Shown here: piece after piece, positions 34,452 through 45,322 of the stretch | Layout: each line of letters opens with the position of its first letter | How positions within the stretch are numbered: position 1 is the stretch's first letter | Source: Hyphococcus luteus | GTDB taxonomy: Bacteria; Pseudomonadota; Alphaproteobacteria; Caulobacterales; Parvularculaceae | Direction: 5' to 3' | Length of the DNA: 64,000 nt | Assembly: GCF_002943565.1 (NCBI RefSeq) | Contig: NZ_PJCH01000003.1 | Location: 132,001 to 196,000, forward strand | Translations under genes and position numbers: made by a program | Notes under the pieces: model-generated | Databases searched by the model: none | What the model was told of the DNA's origin: nothing | The model's input: the letters and a program-made list of their open reading frames with translations, nothing else

Positions 34452-35644
34452 AACCGGAAATTCTTTTTCTGGCGCATCGCATCCCCTATCCGCCGGACAA
34501 GGGAGACAAGATCCGATCATGGCGCATGCTGAAATTCCTGACCGAACGGTTCCGCGTGCATCTCGCCTGTTTCGCCGATGACAAGCGCGACCTCGTTCAC
34601 CGGGAATTTCTCGAAGGTCTTTGCGAAAGCGTAACGATCGTTCCGCTCGCCCCGAAGGCCGCGCGCCTGCGCAGCGCCAAAGGCTTTCTCACCGGCGAGC
34701 CCTTGAGCTTTCAGTATTTTCGCGACGCCCGGATGGCCAGGGCGGCGCGCAAGATCAGGCAAAAACCGTTGGCGGCGGAAATCGTCTTTTCCTCCTCCAT
34801 GGCGCCTTACATCGAAACCTCAGTGGAAGGCCGCAAACGCATTGTCGATTTCTGCGACGCCGACGCCGAAAAATGGCGCAGCTATGCGCAAGAGGCGAAA
34901 GGCCCGCTGGCGCTCCTCTATGCCCGCGAGGCGAAAACACTGGCGCGCAAGGAAACCGAGATCGCCAATTGGGCGGACGCCAGTTTTGCGATTACGGCTG
35001 ACGAAGCCGCGATCTTCAATGCGCGGCAAGGCATGACCAAAACCGTCGACTGGTTTTCAAACGGCGTCGATACGGATTTCCTCGACCCGCAGAGCGTCGC
35101 CCCATCCTCCGCGCCAGACTATGACTGCGTCTTTGTCGGCGCCATGGATTACCGCGCCAATGTGGAAGGCGTTCTTTGGTTCGTGAAAGAGGTCTGGCCG
35201 CTTGTGCGGTTTCAAAACCCGCAGGCAAGCTTCGCCATTGTCGGCGCCAATCCGGCGCCGGCTGTTCTCGCGCTTGACGACGAGAACGGCGTGACGGTGA
35301 CCGGCCGCGTCGGGGATGTGCGCCCCTGGCTCGCCGGGGCCAAACTCGCCGTCGCGCCCTTGCACGTCGCGCGCGGCATGCAGAACAAGGTGCTGGAAGC
35401 CATGGCCATGGGAAAAGCCGTCATCGCCTCGCCCGAAGCCATGACCGGCGTCGGCGCGCCGGAAGACGCGGCGGTAACCGCTGCGGCGCCCGAAGACATG
35501 GCGGCGGCAATTGACGGCCTGTTGAAGAATGAAGACAGACGCCGCGCGCTCGGCGATGCGGCGCGGCGTCATGTGCTCGAACATTATCAATGGGATGCGG
35601 CGTTCGATCGCTTCGAAAAAGCATTGAAAGCGCTTGGCCTTTAG
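34448..35644 (+). CDS. XrtA-system glycosyltransferase (TIGR03087/stp1 type)
   Basis: 398-residue GT-B glycosyltransferase. The opening EILFLAHRIPYPPDKGDKIR is the signature of the TIGR03087 family. Other landmarks: VDFCDADAEKWRSYA, TVDWFSNGVDTDFLDP, DCVFVGAMDYRANVEGVLWF and the C-terminal sugar-nucleotide site MQNKVLEAMAMGKAVIASPE. It is the last gene of the operon, 4 bp overlapped with FemAB. In typical XrtA loci the next gene is the exosortase, followed by an amidotransferase and a second glycosyltransferase; here a palindromic repeat and the converging clpB operon come next instead. Confidence 0.92.
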   Translation: MKPEILFLAHRIPYPPDKGDKIRSWRMLKFLTERFRVHLACFADDKRDLVHREFLEGLCESVTIVPLAPKAARLRSAKGFLTGEPLSFQYFRDARMARAARKIRQKPLAAEIVFSSSMAPYIETSVEGRKRIVDFCDADAEKWRSYAQEAKGPLALLYAREAKTLARKETEIANWADASFAITADEAAIFNARQGMTKTVDWFSNGVDTDFLDPQSVAPSSAPDYDCVFVGAMDYRANVEGVLWFVKEVWPLVRFQNPQASFAIVGANPAPAVLALDDENGVTVTGRVGDVRPWLAGAKLAVAPLHVARGMQNKVLEAMAMGKAVIASPEAMTGVGAPEDAAVTAAAPEDMAAAIDGLLKNEDRRRALGDAARRHVLEHYQWDAAFDRFEKALKALGL

Positions 35645-35675
35645 AGCACCGGCTTTAGAAGCCTTCCACCCGGTC

Positions 35676-35732
35676 TTCCCCGCGAAAGCGGGAATCCAGA
35701 ACCACAATCCGGGATCCCGGCTTTCGCCGGGA
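35676..35732. repeat. Pair of REP-like hairpins
   Basis: Two inverted palindromes between converging genes: TTCCCCGC-GAAA-GCGGGAA (35676-35694, one unpaired C) and TCCCGGC-TTTC-GCCGGGA (35715-35732), which overlaps a perfect CCGGGATCCCGG (35709-35720). The loops GAAA and TTTC are complementary, so this is a head-to-head pair like the one near 12 kb, but with a different stem sequence. Nothing else is seen in 35645-35773. Confidence 0.75.
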
Positions 35733-35773
35733 TGAACGGCAACAAGGACCGCAATGATTGCGGGCAGACCGCT

Positions 35774-35977
35774 CTATTTTTTCCGCTCTTCCGCGAGCAC
35801 TTTTTTCACATAGGCGTCGATATCGACATCGCCCTTAACGCGGCCCTTAATCTGCTCGCGCAGTTTCGAGGGCAGTTGCGCGGGATCGGCCGATCCCGCG
35901 CTTTTGATGGTGGCGCGAATGAGGTCTTTTAAATCCTCATCGTCATCCGGTTTCCATGTCGGCTTTTTGTCCGTCAT
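35774..35977 (-). CDS. Small charged protein, 67 residues
   Basis: MTDKKPTWKPDDDEDLKDLI, then a helical, lysine-rich body (KLREQIKGRVKGDVDIDAYV) ending AEERKK. Acidic N-terminus, basic C-terminus, no hydrophobic helix; probably a soluble cytoplasmic helix bundle. It starts 10 bp after the clpB stop and is likely co-transcribed with it, so it may belong to the heat-shock response. No family recognised with confidence. Confidence 0.6.
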   Translation of the reverse strand: MTDKKPTWKPDDDEDLKDLIRATIKSAGSADPAQLPSKLREQIKGRVKGDVDIDAYVKKVLAEERKK

Positions 35978-35987
35978 GGGCCATCCT

Positions 35988-38654
<2,667 letters not shown>

Positions 38655-38722
38655 CTCGACCTCGGTTTGAGCGTCAAAAGGATAATAGCGTCCCGTTCGC
38701 GGCGACGCCTTGTTCTAGGTCA

Positions 38723-38751
38723 AGATGGGGGCCGAAAACCGCCATCTCAAG
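38723..38751 (-). promoter_or_regulatory. Sigma-32 heat-shock promoter of clpB
   Basis: On the minus strand CTTGAG (38751-38746) and CCCCATCT (38730-38723) are separated by 15 nt. These are the classic sigma-32 -35 and -10 elements (CTTGAA ... CCCCATNT). The predicted start is near 38715, leaving a leader of about 60 nt before the clpB ATG. Heat-shock control of clpB is general in proteobacteria. Confidence 0.85.
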
Positions 38752-38775
38752 GGGCGGAAAGAGGGTTTTTTCGTC

Positions 38776-38804
38776 AAAAACCCGGCGGATAGCGGTCCGC
38801 CGGG
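38776..38804 (-). terminator. Rho-independent terminator of the EF-hand gene
   Basis: On the minus strand CCCGGCGGA-CCGCTA-TCCGCCGGG followed by TTTTT. It follows the EF-hand gene stop (38835) by about 30 bp and separates it from the clpB promoter just beyond. Confidence 0.92.
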
Positions 38805-38834
38805 CCGGGTCTTCTTCAAGAGCTGGAACGGGGC

Positions 38835-39245
38835 TTATTCCTCATCGGAATCATCGTCCTGCATCATCGGGCCCATTTTGCCATGCGGCCCTGAGCCGTC
38901 GCAATTCGGCCCCATGCCCATTCCGGGGCCCATCCCGGAACCCATGCCCTTCCCGCCTTTCATCATGGCGCCGTGATGGGCCTTGGCCTCCTCCAGCGAA
39001 ACGACGCCGTCGTCGCCCGCCTCAGAAGAAAACCATTGCCAGCGTTGCTCGTTCATTTTCGCCTGAAAAGCGATGAACTCGTCATGGTCCACATTGCCGT
39101 CGCCATTGGCGTCCATTTGCTCGAAATGGGCGGACATTCTGGTTTCCCAGTCGCCGCCCTTCGTGTCGCGGTAATTGGCGTAAGCGCTGGCGGCGACGGC
39201 CAGCGCGCTGGCGCCGGCGATAAGCACAAGCATTGTCTTATTCAT
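38835..39245 (-). CDS. Secreted EF-hand protein with Gly/Met-rich tail
   Basis: 136 residues from ATG 39245, with GGGAG 9 nt upstream. Signal peptide MNKTMLVLIAGASALAVAAS. One canonical EF-hand loop at 45-56 (DANGDGNVDHDE: D1, N3, D5, N7, D9, E12) should bind calcium; a second loop, EAGDDGVVSLEE, lacks the initial Asp and is degenerate. The tail is Met/Gly-rich (MMKGGKGMGSGMGPGMGMGP), ending acidic (DDDSDEE). Likely periplasmic; Met-rich tails can bind copper, but that is speculation here. Monocistronic, with its own terminator. Confidence 0.8.
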   Translation of the reverse strand: MNKTMLVLIAGASALAVAASAYANYRDTKGGDWETRMSAHFEQMDANGDGNVDHDEFIAFQAKMNEQRWQWFSSEAGDDGVVSLEEAKAHHGAMMKGGKGMGSGMGPGMGMGPNCDGSGPHGKMGPMMQDDDSDEE

Positions 39246-39453
39246 AATGTTTCTCCCTTTTCGCATTCTGCGCCCAGTCCTTGTTTTAAATATAACACGG
39301 TCGCGCGGCGGCGCATCTTAACTTCGATTAAGCACGCGCCTTGAAATATGGCCGGCGCAACGCTGTCGGGCGCAATGGCGGCATTTACAAACGCCGGAAA
39401 AGTCTCGACAAACGGTCACCTCTCATCGCCGAGACGCTAAAAAGGATAAGCGC

Positions 39454-40581
39454 ATGCCCGCCTTACGCTCCGACGTCGATCCCGACGGCCTGCTTGAATA
39501 TTCCGTCGTTTATACGGACCGCTCCTTGAACCACATGTCGGCGGCTTTTCAGAAGGTGATGCGCACGCTAAGCGCCGAACTGAAGGGCGTTTACAACGCC
39601 GACGCAGCGGCGCTCGTGCCCGGCGGCGGCACCTACGCCATGGAGGCGGTCGCGCGACAAATCGCAACGGACAAGAAAGTGCTGGTCGTCAGGAACGGCT
39701 GGTTCTCTTTCCGCTGGACGCAGATATTGGACGCCGGGAAGATCGCCGACGAGACCATCGTGATGAAGGCGCGGCGGATGGCGAACGCCCCGGACGCGCC
39801 CTTCGCGCCCGCGCCCATCGACGACGTTGTCGCGCGCATCGCCGCCGAAAAACCCGATGTCGTTTTCGCCCCGCATGTGGAGACATCCTCGGGCATGATC
39901 CTGCCAGATGATTATCTGAAAAAGCTTGGCGAAGCGGCGCATGAGGCGGGCGCGGTGTTCGTCCTCGACTGCATCGCGTCGGGCTGCGTCTGGGCCGATA
40001 TGAAAGACGCCGGCGTCGACTTCCTGATCAGCGCGCCGCAGAAGGGATGGAGCGCGTCGCCTTGCGCCGGGATCGTGATGATGAGCGACCGCGGCCGCGA
40101 AAGAGTGAAGGCGTCGACATCGACGAGCTTCGCATGCGATCTCGGCAAATGGCTCGAGATCATGGAGGCTTACGAAAAAGGCGGCCACGCCTATCACGCC
40201 ACCATGCCCACCGACGCCCTGCGCGGCTTTTTGAATGCGGTTCTTGAAACCAAGGAAAACGGTTACGAGGCGATGCGCGAGGCGCAATGGGAGCTGGGCC
40301 GGAAAACGCGCGCGCTCTTAACCTCGCGCGGCTTTCCATCCGTCGCGGCGGAAGGCTTCGAGGCGCCGGGCGTCGTCGTTTCCTATACGAGCGACCCCGA
40401 GATCAAAAACGGGTTGAAATTCGCCGCACAAGGCCTGCAGATCGCCGCCGGCGTGCCGCTGCAATGCGACGAACCGGAAAGCTTTTCGACCTTTCGCATC
40501 GGCCTTTTCGGCCTCGACAAGCTGACGGATGTGGATGGCGCTGTAGCGCGGCTCGAAGCCGCGCTGGACAAGATTGTCTAG
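39454..40581 (+). CDS. Class V aminotransferase (alanine-glyoxylate/serine-pyruvate type)
   Basis: 375-residue PLP-dependent enzyme. The PLP lysine is in LISAPQKGWSASPCAGIVMM; the glycine loop is LVPGGGTYAMEAVARQI, and VFVLDCIASGCVWADMKDAG holds the PLP aspartate. The closest families are class V aminotransferases acting on alanine, serine or 2-aminoethylphosphonate with glyoxylate or pyruvate as acceptor; the precise substrate cannot be told. The start has AAGGATAAGCGC upstream. It converges on the alpha-glucuronidase gene with a 36-bp gap and has a 208-bp promoter region shared with the EF-hand gene. Confidence 0.83.
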   Translation: MPALRSDVDPDGLLEYSVVYTDRSLNHMSAAFQKVMRTLSAELKGVYNADAAALVPGGGTYAMEAVARQIATDKKVLVVRNGWFSFRWTQILDAGKIADETIVMKARRMANAPDAPFAPAPIDDVVARIAAEKPDVVFAPHVETSSGMILPDDYLKKLGEAAHEAGAVFVLDCIASGCVWADMKDAGVDFLISAPQKGWSASPCAGIVMMSDRGRERVKASTSTSFACDLGKWLEIMEAYEKGGHAYHATMPTDALRGFLNAVLETKENGYEAMREAQWELGRKTRALLTSRGFPSVAAEGFEAPGVVVSYTSDPEIKNGLKFAAQGLQIAAGVPLQCDEPESFSTFRIGLFGLDKLTDVDGAVARLEAALDKIV

Positions 40582-40617
40582 CAAGACGCGCCTGTGCGCC
40601 GCGAGCGACGCACGTCT

Positions 40618-42771
40618 CTAATGTCCCGGCGCGTAGGGGTGCGAAATCGCCTTGTAATAGTCAAGATCGTGCGGCGGCGGCGCAACGCCGTCCGGCAGCG
40701 GCCGTCCGGAAACGGACTGAAAATAAGCGATCGAGGCGTCGCGCCACCACTGCGCTTCCTTTTCCTGTATCTTGAGAAATGCGACAATCTGATCGTAGCG
40801 CTCCTGGTCGATATAGCCCTCAAGGCCTTCCCATGTCTCCCGCATCTCATGGACCTCGGCCACGCCTTCCGTGTACCGCATAACCAGCTCGTCCCAAAGC
40901 GTGCGGCCTGACTTCATCTCGTAATCCCACGGCAGATGATGGAACCATAAAAGAAGGTTTTCAGGCGTCGTCTCCACATCGCCGTAAATCTCCGCAAGCG
41001 GCGCTTCATATTGCGCGACGGCGTTGGAGCCGCTCGCGGTGCGGTCGAAACCGATCCCCTCTTCATCCGCTTTGTGATAATAGCAGGGGTTCCATTCAGG
41101 CCGCGCGAGATCGCAGACCCATGGGCCCGGCCCGTAATGATGCCCCGTCGCCATGAGGTGCGTTAAGCCCAAAGGCGTCATGTAGTCCACGACCGCTTCA
41201 CGGCTCTCCATCATCATCGCGACGACCGGCCGGACAAAGGCGTCGTCATTGGCGAACGTCATGCGCGCCCAGTCTTCCGCGATATCTTTGCTGTCCGCAT
41301 CCAGGTCCCAGGCGAGGCGCCCGAAGGCGTACCAGTTGGCCTGATCGAAATGAGAGCCCGACCAGTTGCGGTCCGATCCGGCATTGCCGACGCCCGCGAC
41401 GCCGGTAAGCTCGATATCCTGCAGACTGCCGTCGACGATCTTCGCGACCGTCGAGCCCTCGCCTTGCGCATAAGTATCTGCGCTCAGCACCTCTTCGTAA
41501 TAGGCGCCGAGATAGACGAGATGCGTCGCGAAGCCGAGATATTCCTTGGTGATCTGGAACTCCATCATCAGCGGCGTTTTGGGCATCGCGCCGAACATCG
41601 GGTGGAACGGCTCGCGCGGCTGAAAGTCGATGGGGCCATTCTTGACCTGAACCAGCACATTGTCCCTGAACTTGCCGTCGAGCGGAACGAATTGCGCATA
41701 GGCCTGCTTGGCGCGGTCTTCGGGGTTGTGTTCGGAATAAACGAAGGCGCGCCACATCACGATCCCGCCATGGGGCGCGAGCGCATCGGCCAGCATATTG
41801 GCGCCGTCGGCGTGATTGCGGCCGTAATCCTGCGGGCCCGGCTGGCCTTCGGAATTGGCTTTGACGAGAAAACCGCCGAAATCGGGGATCAACTCATAAA
41901 TCTCGTCAGCTTTCGCTTTCCACCAGGCGCGCACCTCTGGGTCCAGCGGGTCGGCCGTATCGAGGCCGCCGATCTCCATGGGCGCGGAGAAACGGGCGGT
42001 CTGGTAAATCTTGACGCCGTAAGGCCGGAAGACGCCGGCGAGCGCCGCCGCTTTTTCAAGATAGGCCGGCGTCAACGCCATGGCGTCGGCGTTCACATTG
42101 GTGAGCGACACGCCATTGATCCCGATCGACGCCAGCGCGCGGGCGTAATCTTCGTAACGCGGATCGAGATAATCGGGCAGCTTATGCCAATCCCAGATAG
42201 ACGCGCCGGAATAACCGCGCTCCACCGTGCGGTCGAGATTGTCCCAGTGATTGATGATGCGGACGTCTACGGATGGAATTTCGGTGATGTCGAGGCCCGT
42301 CACGTTTTCGCGGGTCTGCATCAGACGAAGGAAATGAAACGCGCCGTATAAAACGCCGATATCGGAATTGGCGGCGATCACCGTTCCGCCATCGACGCTG
42401 CGAATGGCGTAGCCTTCAGGTCCGAGCGCAGCCATGTCGATTCCGGCGCCCTGCGGCAGCGCGGCGTCGCCCGATACGAGCCACAGATTGCCGCCGCGTT
42501 TGGCGTCGCTCGCAACCGACGGCGCCGCGTCCAGCATGCCGGCAAGCCCGCGCTCAAGTTCCCTGACCGCAAGCTCAAGCGTTTCGCTTTGCGCGGCCGG
42601 AACGACGATCCGCTTTGCCGCAGCTTTATACTGGCGCGCTTCGCCGCGCTCCATCGCCGGATAGCGCAGCCAAAGATCGTAACCGTCTTCCGCGCGGGAC
42701 GCGCCGCACATAAAAGGCAAACAAACAATCGCAAGAATAAGAATGCGAAACGCACTGAGATTATCGAACAT
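40618..42771 (-). CDS. aguA: GH67 alpha-glucuronidase
   Basis: 717 residues, a full-length family 67 glycosidase with a signal peptide (ILILAIVCLPFMCGASRA), so periplasmic or exported. It removes 4-O-methyl-glucuronic acid from xylo-oligosaccharides. N-terminal domain about 30-160, catalytic barrel about 165-480 with RIINHWDNLDRTVERGYSG, the catalytic Glu in VKANSEGQPGPQDYGRNHAD (E308), and the pair D382 (NGPIDFQPREP) and E410 (EFQITKEYLGF), placed by the family spacing; C-terminal helical domain to the end. No xylanase, xylosidase or uronate gene is near, so the gene is solitary. Identity is clear. Confidence 0.93.
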   Translation of the reverse strand: MFDNLSAFRILILAIVCLPFMCGASRAEDGYDLWLRYPAMERGEARQYKAAAKRIVVPAAQSETLELAVRELERGLAGMLDAAPSVASDAKRGGNLWLVSGDAALPQGAGIDMAALGPEGYAIRSVDGGTVIAANSDIGVLYGAFHFLRLMQTRENVTGLDITEIPSVDVRIINHWDNLDRTVERGYSGASIWDWHKLPDYLDPRYEDYARALASIGINGVSLTNVNADAMALTPAYLEKAAALAGVFRPYGVKIYQTARFSAPMEIGGLDTADPLDPEVRAWWKAKADEIYELIPDFGGFLVKANSEGQPGPQDYGRNHADGANMLADALAPHGGIVMWRAFVYSEHNPEDRAKQAYAQFVPLDGKFRDNVLVQVKNGPIDFQPREPFHPMFGAMPKTPLMMEFQITKEYLGFATHLVYLGAYYEEVLSADTYAQGEGSTVAKIVDGSLQDIELTGVAGVGNAGSDRNWSGSHFDQANWYAFGRLAWDLDADSKDIAEDWARMTFANDDAFVRPVVAMMMESREAVVDYMTPLGLTHLMATGHHYGPGPWVCDLARPEWNPCYYHKADEEGIGFDRTASGSNAVAQYEAPLAEIYGDVETTPENLLLWFHHLPWDYEMKSGRTLWDELVMRYTEGVAEVHEMRETWEGLEGYIDQERYDQIVAFLKIQEKEAQWWRDASIAYFQSVSGRPLPDGVAPPPHDLDYYKAISHPYAPGH

Positions 42772-42795
42772 TAGCGCGGCGCCCGTCCCTGGTCA

Positions 42796-42832
42796 GGCTG
42801 AAACCGTCGCGGACGGCCTCAGCCGGTTTTTT
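42796..42832 (+). terminator. Plus-strand intrinsic terminator with no gene before it
   Basis: GGCTGA-AA-CCGTC-GCG-GACGG-CC-TCAGCC, then GG and TTTTTT. The poly-T is on the plus strand, yet all genes within several kilobases to the left on this strand end by 40581. It lies just upstream of the minus-strand aguA start. It would stop transcripts running antisense through aguA, or an unseen short RNA; alternatively the hairpin serves as a leader element of aguA. Confidence 0.65.
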
Positions 42833-42926
42833 GTTCTATCGTGTCTTATAGCATAAATGACAGGCGGACGCCGCGTCTTAAGCCAAAAAGCCGAAGCTGA
42901 TTGAGCCCCGCCAGACCGCCGAAACT

Positions 42927-43646
42927 TTAAGCGTCGGCCGCACGCCATTTTTGCGTGTCGACGCCCCGGATCAACAGCCAGAGCATCAGCACGCCCTCGC
43001 CGATAAGCGCGGGCAGGATGACGATGAAGAGCCCTGCATTGGGAATGCCGGCGTAATCGAAGCCGAGAATCTCGCTGAAGCCGTCAATGACATAACCGGC
43101 GCCGGCGATCATCACCAGAACGCCGATCAGCGACGGCAGGAAAGAAGACCTGACAATCAGATAGCCGAGAAGCGCGAGATGGACGCCGAAAAAGATCAGC
43201 GTCAGCGTGAACCCGGCGTTATGTTCGGCGAGAAAGAAATACGGCCACGGCTCCTGCGCCAGCGCGCCAAAGGATCCGGCTGCATCGGCGATACGCAATG
43301 CGCTGACGAGATTGAGAACGACCCCGATCTGCGCAACCGTATAAGTGAGACGAAACAGCGCCGCGAGCAGGGAGAGATGCGGGTCGACTTTCTTCAACAA
43401 AAGATAAAGCGCCCAGGCGATGAACACATCGCAAATGAGAACGACGAAAAAACAAGCGATAGCGATCCGGAAGAGGTCTTCCTGAGCGGCAATGTTGGCC
43501 GCCGTCGCCGCCGGGTCGCCGCTGACGATTAGCTTGGAGAGAACGAAAAAATTCGCGAAAATCGCGAGGACGAAAATCAGCAGGTAATTAAAACCGGCGA
43601 ACCGCGCATAAGCCGCAGGCCTGAAAACCTCATCCGTAGACGCCAC
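42927..43646 (-). CDS. DUF4386 family integral membrane protein
   Basis: 239 residues with six or seven transmembrane helices: AGFNYLLIFVLAIFANFFVL, FRIAIACFFVVLICDVFIAW, AALFRLTYTVAQIGVVLNLV, HNAGFTLTLIFFGVHLALLG, LPSLIGVLVMIAGAGYVIDG, GLFIVILPALIGEGVLMLWL. The N-terminal RFAGFNYL and the central RLTYTVAQ are DUF4386 hallmarks. Function of the family is unknown. The gene lies between aguA and thiG on the same strand but with gaps that suggest an independent unit. Confidence 0.8.
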   Translation of the reverse strand: MASTDEVFRPAAYARFAGFNYLLIFVLAIFANFFVLSKLIVSGDPAATAANIAAQEDLFRIAIACFFVVLICDVFIAWALYLLLKKVDPHLSLLAALFRLTYTVAQIGVVLNLVSALRIADAAGSFGALAQEPWPYFFLAEHNAGFTLTLIFFGVHLALLGYLIVRSSFLPSLIGVLVMIAGAGYVIDGFSEILGFDYAGIPNAGLFIVILPALIGEGVLMLWLLIRGVDTQKWRAADA

Positions 43647-43682
43647 GCCTTCTCCCTCCCCGCTTCCTGAATCGGCCTGATC

Positions 43683-44453
43683 TTATATCAAACCGGCAAG
43701 AGGGGAAGACGGATCGGCATAGCGCTTCTTCGGCATGCGGCCGGCGAGATAAGCCTCGCGCCCTGCAATGACGGCGTGCTTCATGGCGCTCGCCATCAGG
43801 ATCGGGTCCTTGGCTTCCGCAATCGCCGTGTTCATCAAAACACCGTCGCAGCCGAGCTCCATCGCGGACGCCGCGTCCGAGGCCGTGCCGACGCCTGCGT
43901 CGACAATGACGGGCACGGAGGACTGTTCGACTATGAGGCGGATGTTCACCGGGTTCATGATCCCGAGCCCCGAGCCGATGAGCGAGCCCAGAGGCATGAT
44001 CGCGCAGCAGCCCGCATCTTCGAGCTTCCTCGCATAGACCGGATCGTCGGAGCAGTAGACCATGACGTCGAAGCCCTCCTTGATGAGCAGCTTCGCGGCG
44101 CGCAGCGTCTCCTCCATGTCGGGATAAAGCGTCTTCTGGTCGGAAAGGACTTCGAGCTTCACGAGCTCCCAGCCGCCCGCCTCGCGCGCCAGCCGCAAGG
44201 TGCGGATCGCGTCCTCGGCGGTGAAGCAGCCGGCGGTGTTCGGCAGATAGAGATATTTCTCCGGGTCGAGATAATCGACCAGCAAGGGCTTGTCCTTGTC
44301 GGTAAGATTCACCCGGCGCACCGCGACCGTCACCATCTCCGCGCCGGCGGCCTCGGCCGCCTTGGCGTTCTGTTCATAGGTCTCGTATTTGCCGGTGCCG
44401 ATGATGAGGCGGGAATTCAGCTTGCGTCCCGCCACTTCCAGTATGTCAGACAT
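43683..44453 (-). CDS. thiG: Thiazole synthase
   Basis: 256-residue TIM-barrel enzyme that makes the thiazole of thiamine from 1-deoxyxylulose phosphate, dehydroglycine and ThiS thiocarboxylate. Landmarks: [20 protein letters not shown], the Schiff-base lysine K99 in [29 protein letters not shown] and [20 protein letters not shown]. It starts 17 bp after thiS on the same strand, forming a thiS-thiG operon. The glycine oxidase thiO, which supplies the imine, is 17 kb away at 61.3-62.4 kb. No TPP riboswitch is seen upstream of thiS. Confidence 0.97.
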   Translation of the reverse strand: MSDILEVAGRKLNSRLIIGTGKYETYEQNAKAAEAAGAEMVTVAVRRVNLTDKDKPLLVDYLDPEKYLYLPNTAGCFTAEDAIRTLRLAREAGGWELVKLEVLSDQKTLYPDMEETLRAAKLLIKEGFDVMVYCSDDPVYARKLEDAGCCAIMPLGSLIGSGLGIMNPVNIRLIVEQSSVPVIVDAGVGTASDAASAMELGCDGVLMNTAIAEAKDPILMASAMKHAVIAGREAYLAGRMPKKRYADPSSPLAGLI

Positions 44454-44470
44454 TGATCAACCTTCCGCCC

Positions 44471-44671
44471 TTATCCGCCGCCGACGAACTGGACGATTTC
44501 GATGCGGTCGCCGTCGGCGAGCGCGGTTTGCGTAAAGAGCGATTTCGGCACGATCTCGAGATTGCGCTCCACGGCGATTTTCCGGGGCGCCAGCTCGAGC
44601 GCGTCGAGAAGCCCGGCCACCGTTAACGGGGCCTCAAACCTCTTTTCTTCGCCATTCACGGTAATATCCAT
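44471..44671 (-). CDS. thiS: Sulfur carrier protein ThiS
   Basis: 66-residue ubiquitin-fold protein. MDITVNGEEKRFEAPLTVAG, with VERNLEIVPKSLF in the middle and the C-terminal FVGGG; the final Gly-Gly is the site of adenylation and thiocarboxylation. It donates sulfur to the thiazole synthase encoded directly downstream. Short and clean match to the family. Confidence 0.95.
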   Translation of the reverse strand: MDITVNGEEKRFEAPLTVAGLLDALELAPRKIAVERNLEIVPKSLFTQTALADGDRIEIVQFVGGG

Positions 44672-44810
44672 GAAAATTCAATCTCTTCGGTCTATTGCCT
44701 GGGCGCGGGCCCGGGACTAAACCCGGAGCCTTCGCGCCTTGACGGGCGCAGATGTAGAAAGGCGCGCGCGGCCCCGCAAGGAAGAACAGAGGGAAAACGG
44801 CGGAAAACCC

Positions 44811-45266
44811 ATGGCTTCGAAGACCATCTATGTCCTCAACGGGCCGAATCTCAACCTTCTGGGCGCCCGTGAGCCCGAAATCTACGGGAAAACGACCCTC
44901 GCCGACATCGAAACGGCGACCAAGGCGAGAGGCCGGGAACTGGGCTTTTCGGTGGAATTCCGCCAGTCCAATGCGGAGGGCGCCCTGATCGACTGGGTTC
45001 AGGAGGCCGCCGCCAAGGGGGCGGGCCTGATCATCAACCCGGGGGCCTACACCCACACATCGGTCGCCCTGTTCGACGCCCTCTCGGCGGCGAAGCTTCC
45101 GAAGATCGAGCTGCACCTGTCCAATATTCACGCCCGCGAAGCCTTTCGGCGGCAATCCATGACGGCGCCGGCTGTCGACGGCGTGATGATGGGCTTTGGC
45201 GCGGCGGGCTATCGTTTCGCCCTCGAAGCCCTTAAAAGCCTAATCGAAAGCCGCGCGGGCTCTTGA
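44811..45266 (+). CDS. aroQ: Type II 3-dehydroquinate dehydratase
   Basis: 151 residues from ATG 44811; an in-frame ATG 72 nt upstream gives residues unlike the family. It dehydrates 3-dehydroquinate to 3-dehydroshikimate, third step of the shikimate pathway. Signature regions are YVLNGPNLNLLGAREPEIYG (catalytic Arg and Tyr), IINPGAYTHTSVALFDAL, and ELHLSNIHAREAFRRQS with the catalytic His. It precedes accB by 56 bp, a gene order conserved across alphaproteobacteria. Its pathway partners aroK and aroB are at 7.6-9.3 kb. Confidence 0.96.
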   Translation: MASKTIYVLNGPNLNLLGAREPEIYGKTTLADIETATKARGRELGFSVEFRQSNAEGALIDWVQEAAAKGAGLIINPGAYTHTSVALFDALSAAKLPKIELHLSNIHAREAFRRQSMTAPAVDGVMMGFGAAGYRFALEALKSLIESRAGS

Positions 45267-45322
45267 AGACCGCCCCTCAGGGATTTGGCGCGGCGCGTTG
45301 CATTTGAAGAAGCGGGAACTCA

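Noticed and set aside
39318-39331. TTAA-N6-TTAA resembling a CtrA box
   Set aside because: Spacing is six rather than seven, and neither flanking gene is a usual CtrA target.
42927-43646. Considered as the missing exosortase
   Set aside because: Polytopic, but the sequence fits DUF4386 and lacks the conserved Cys, Arg and His of exosortases.
44672-44810. Possible TPP riboswitch upstream of thiS
   Set aside because: I could not find the CTGAGA and ACCTGAT-type conserved boxes on the minus strand.
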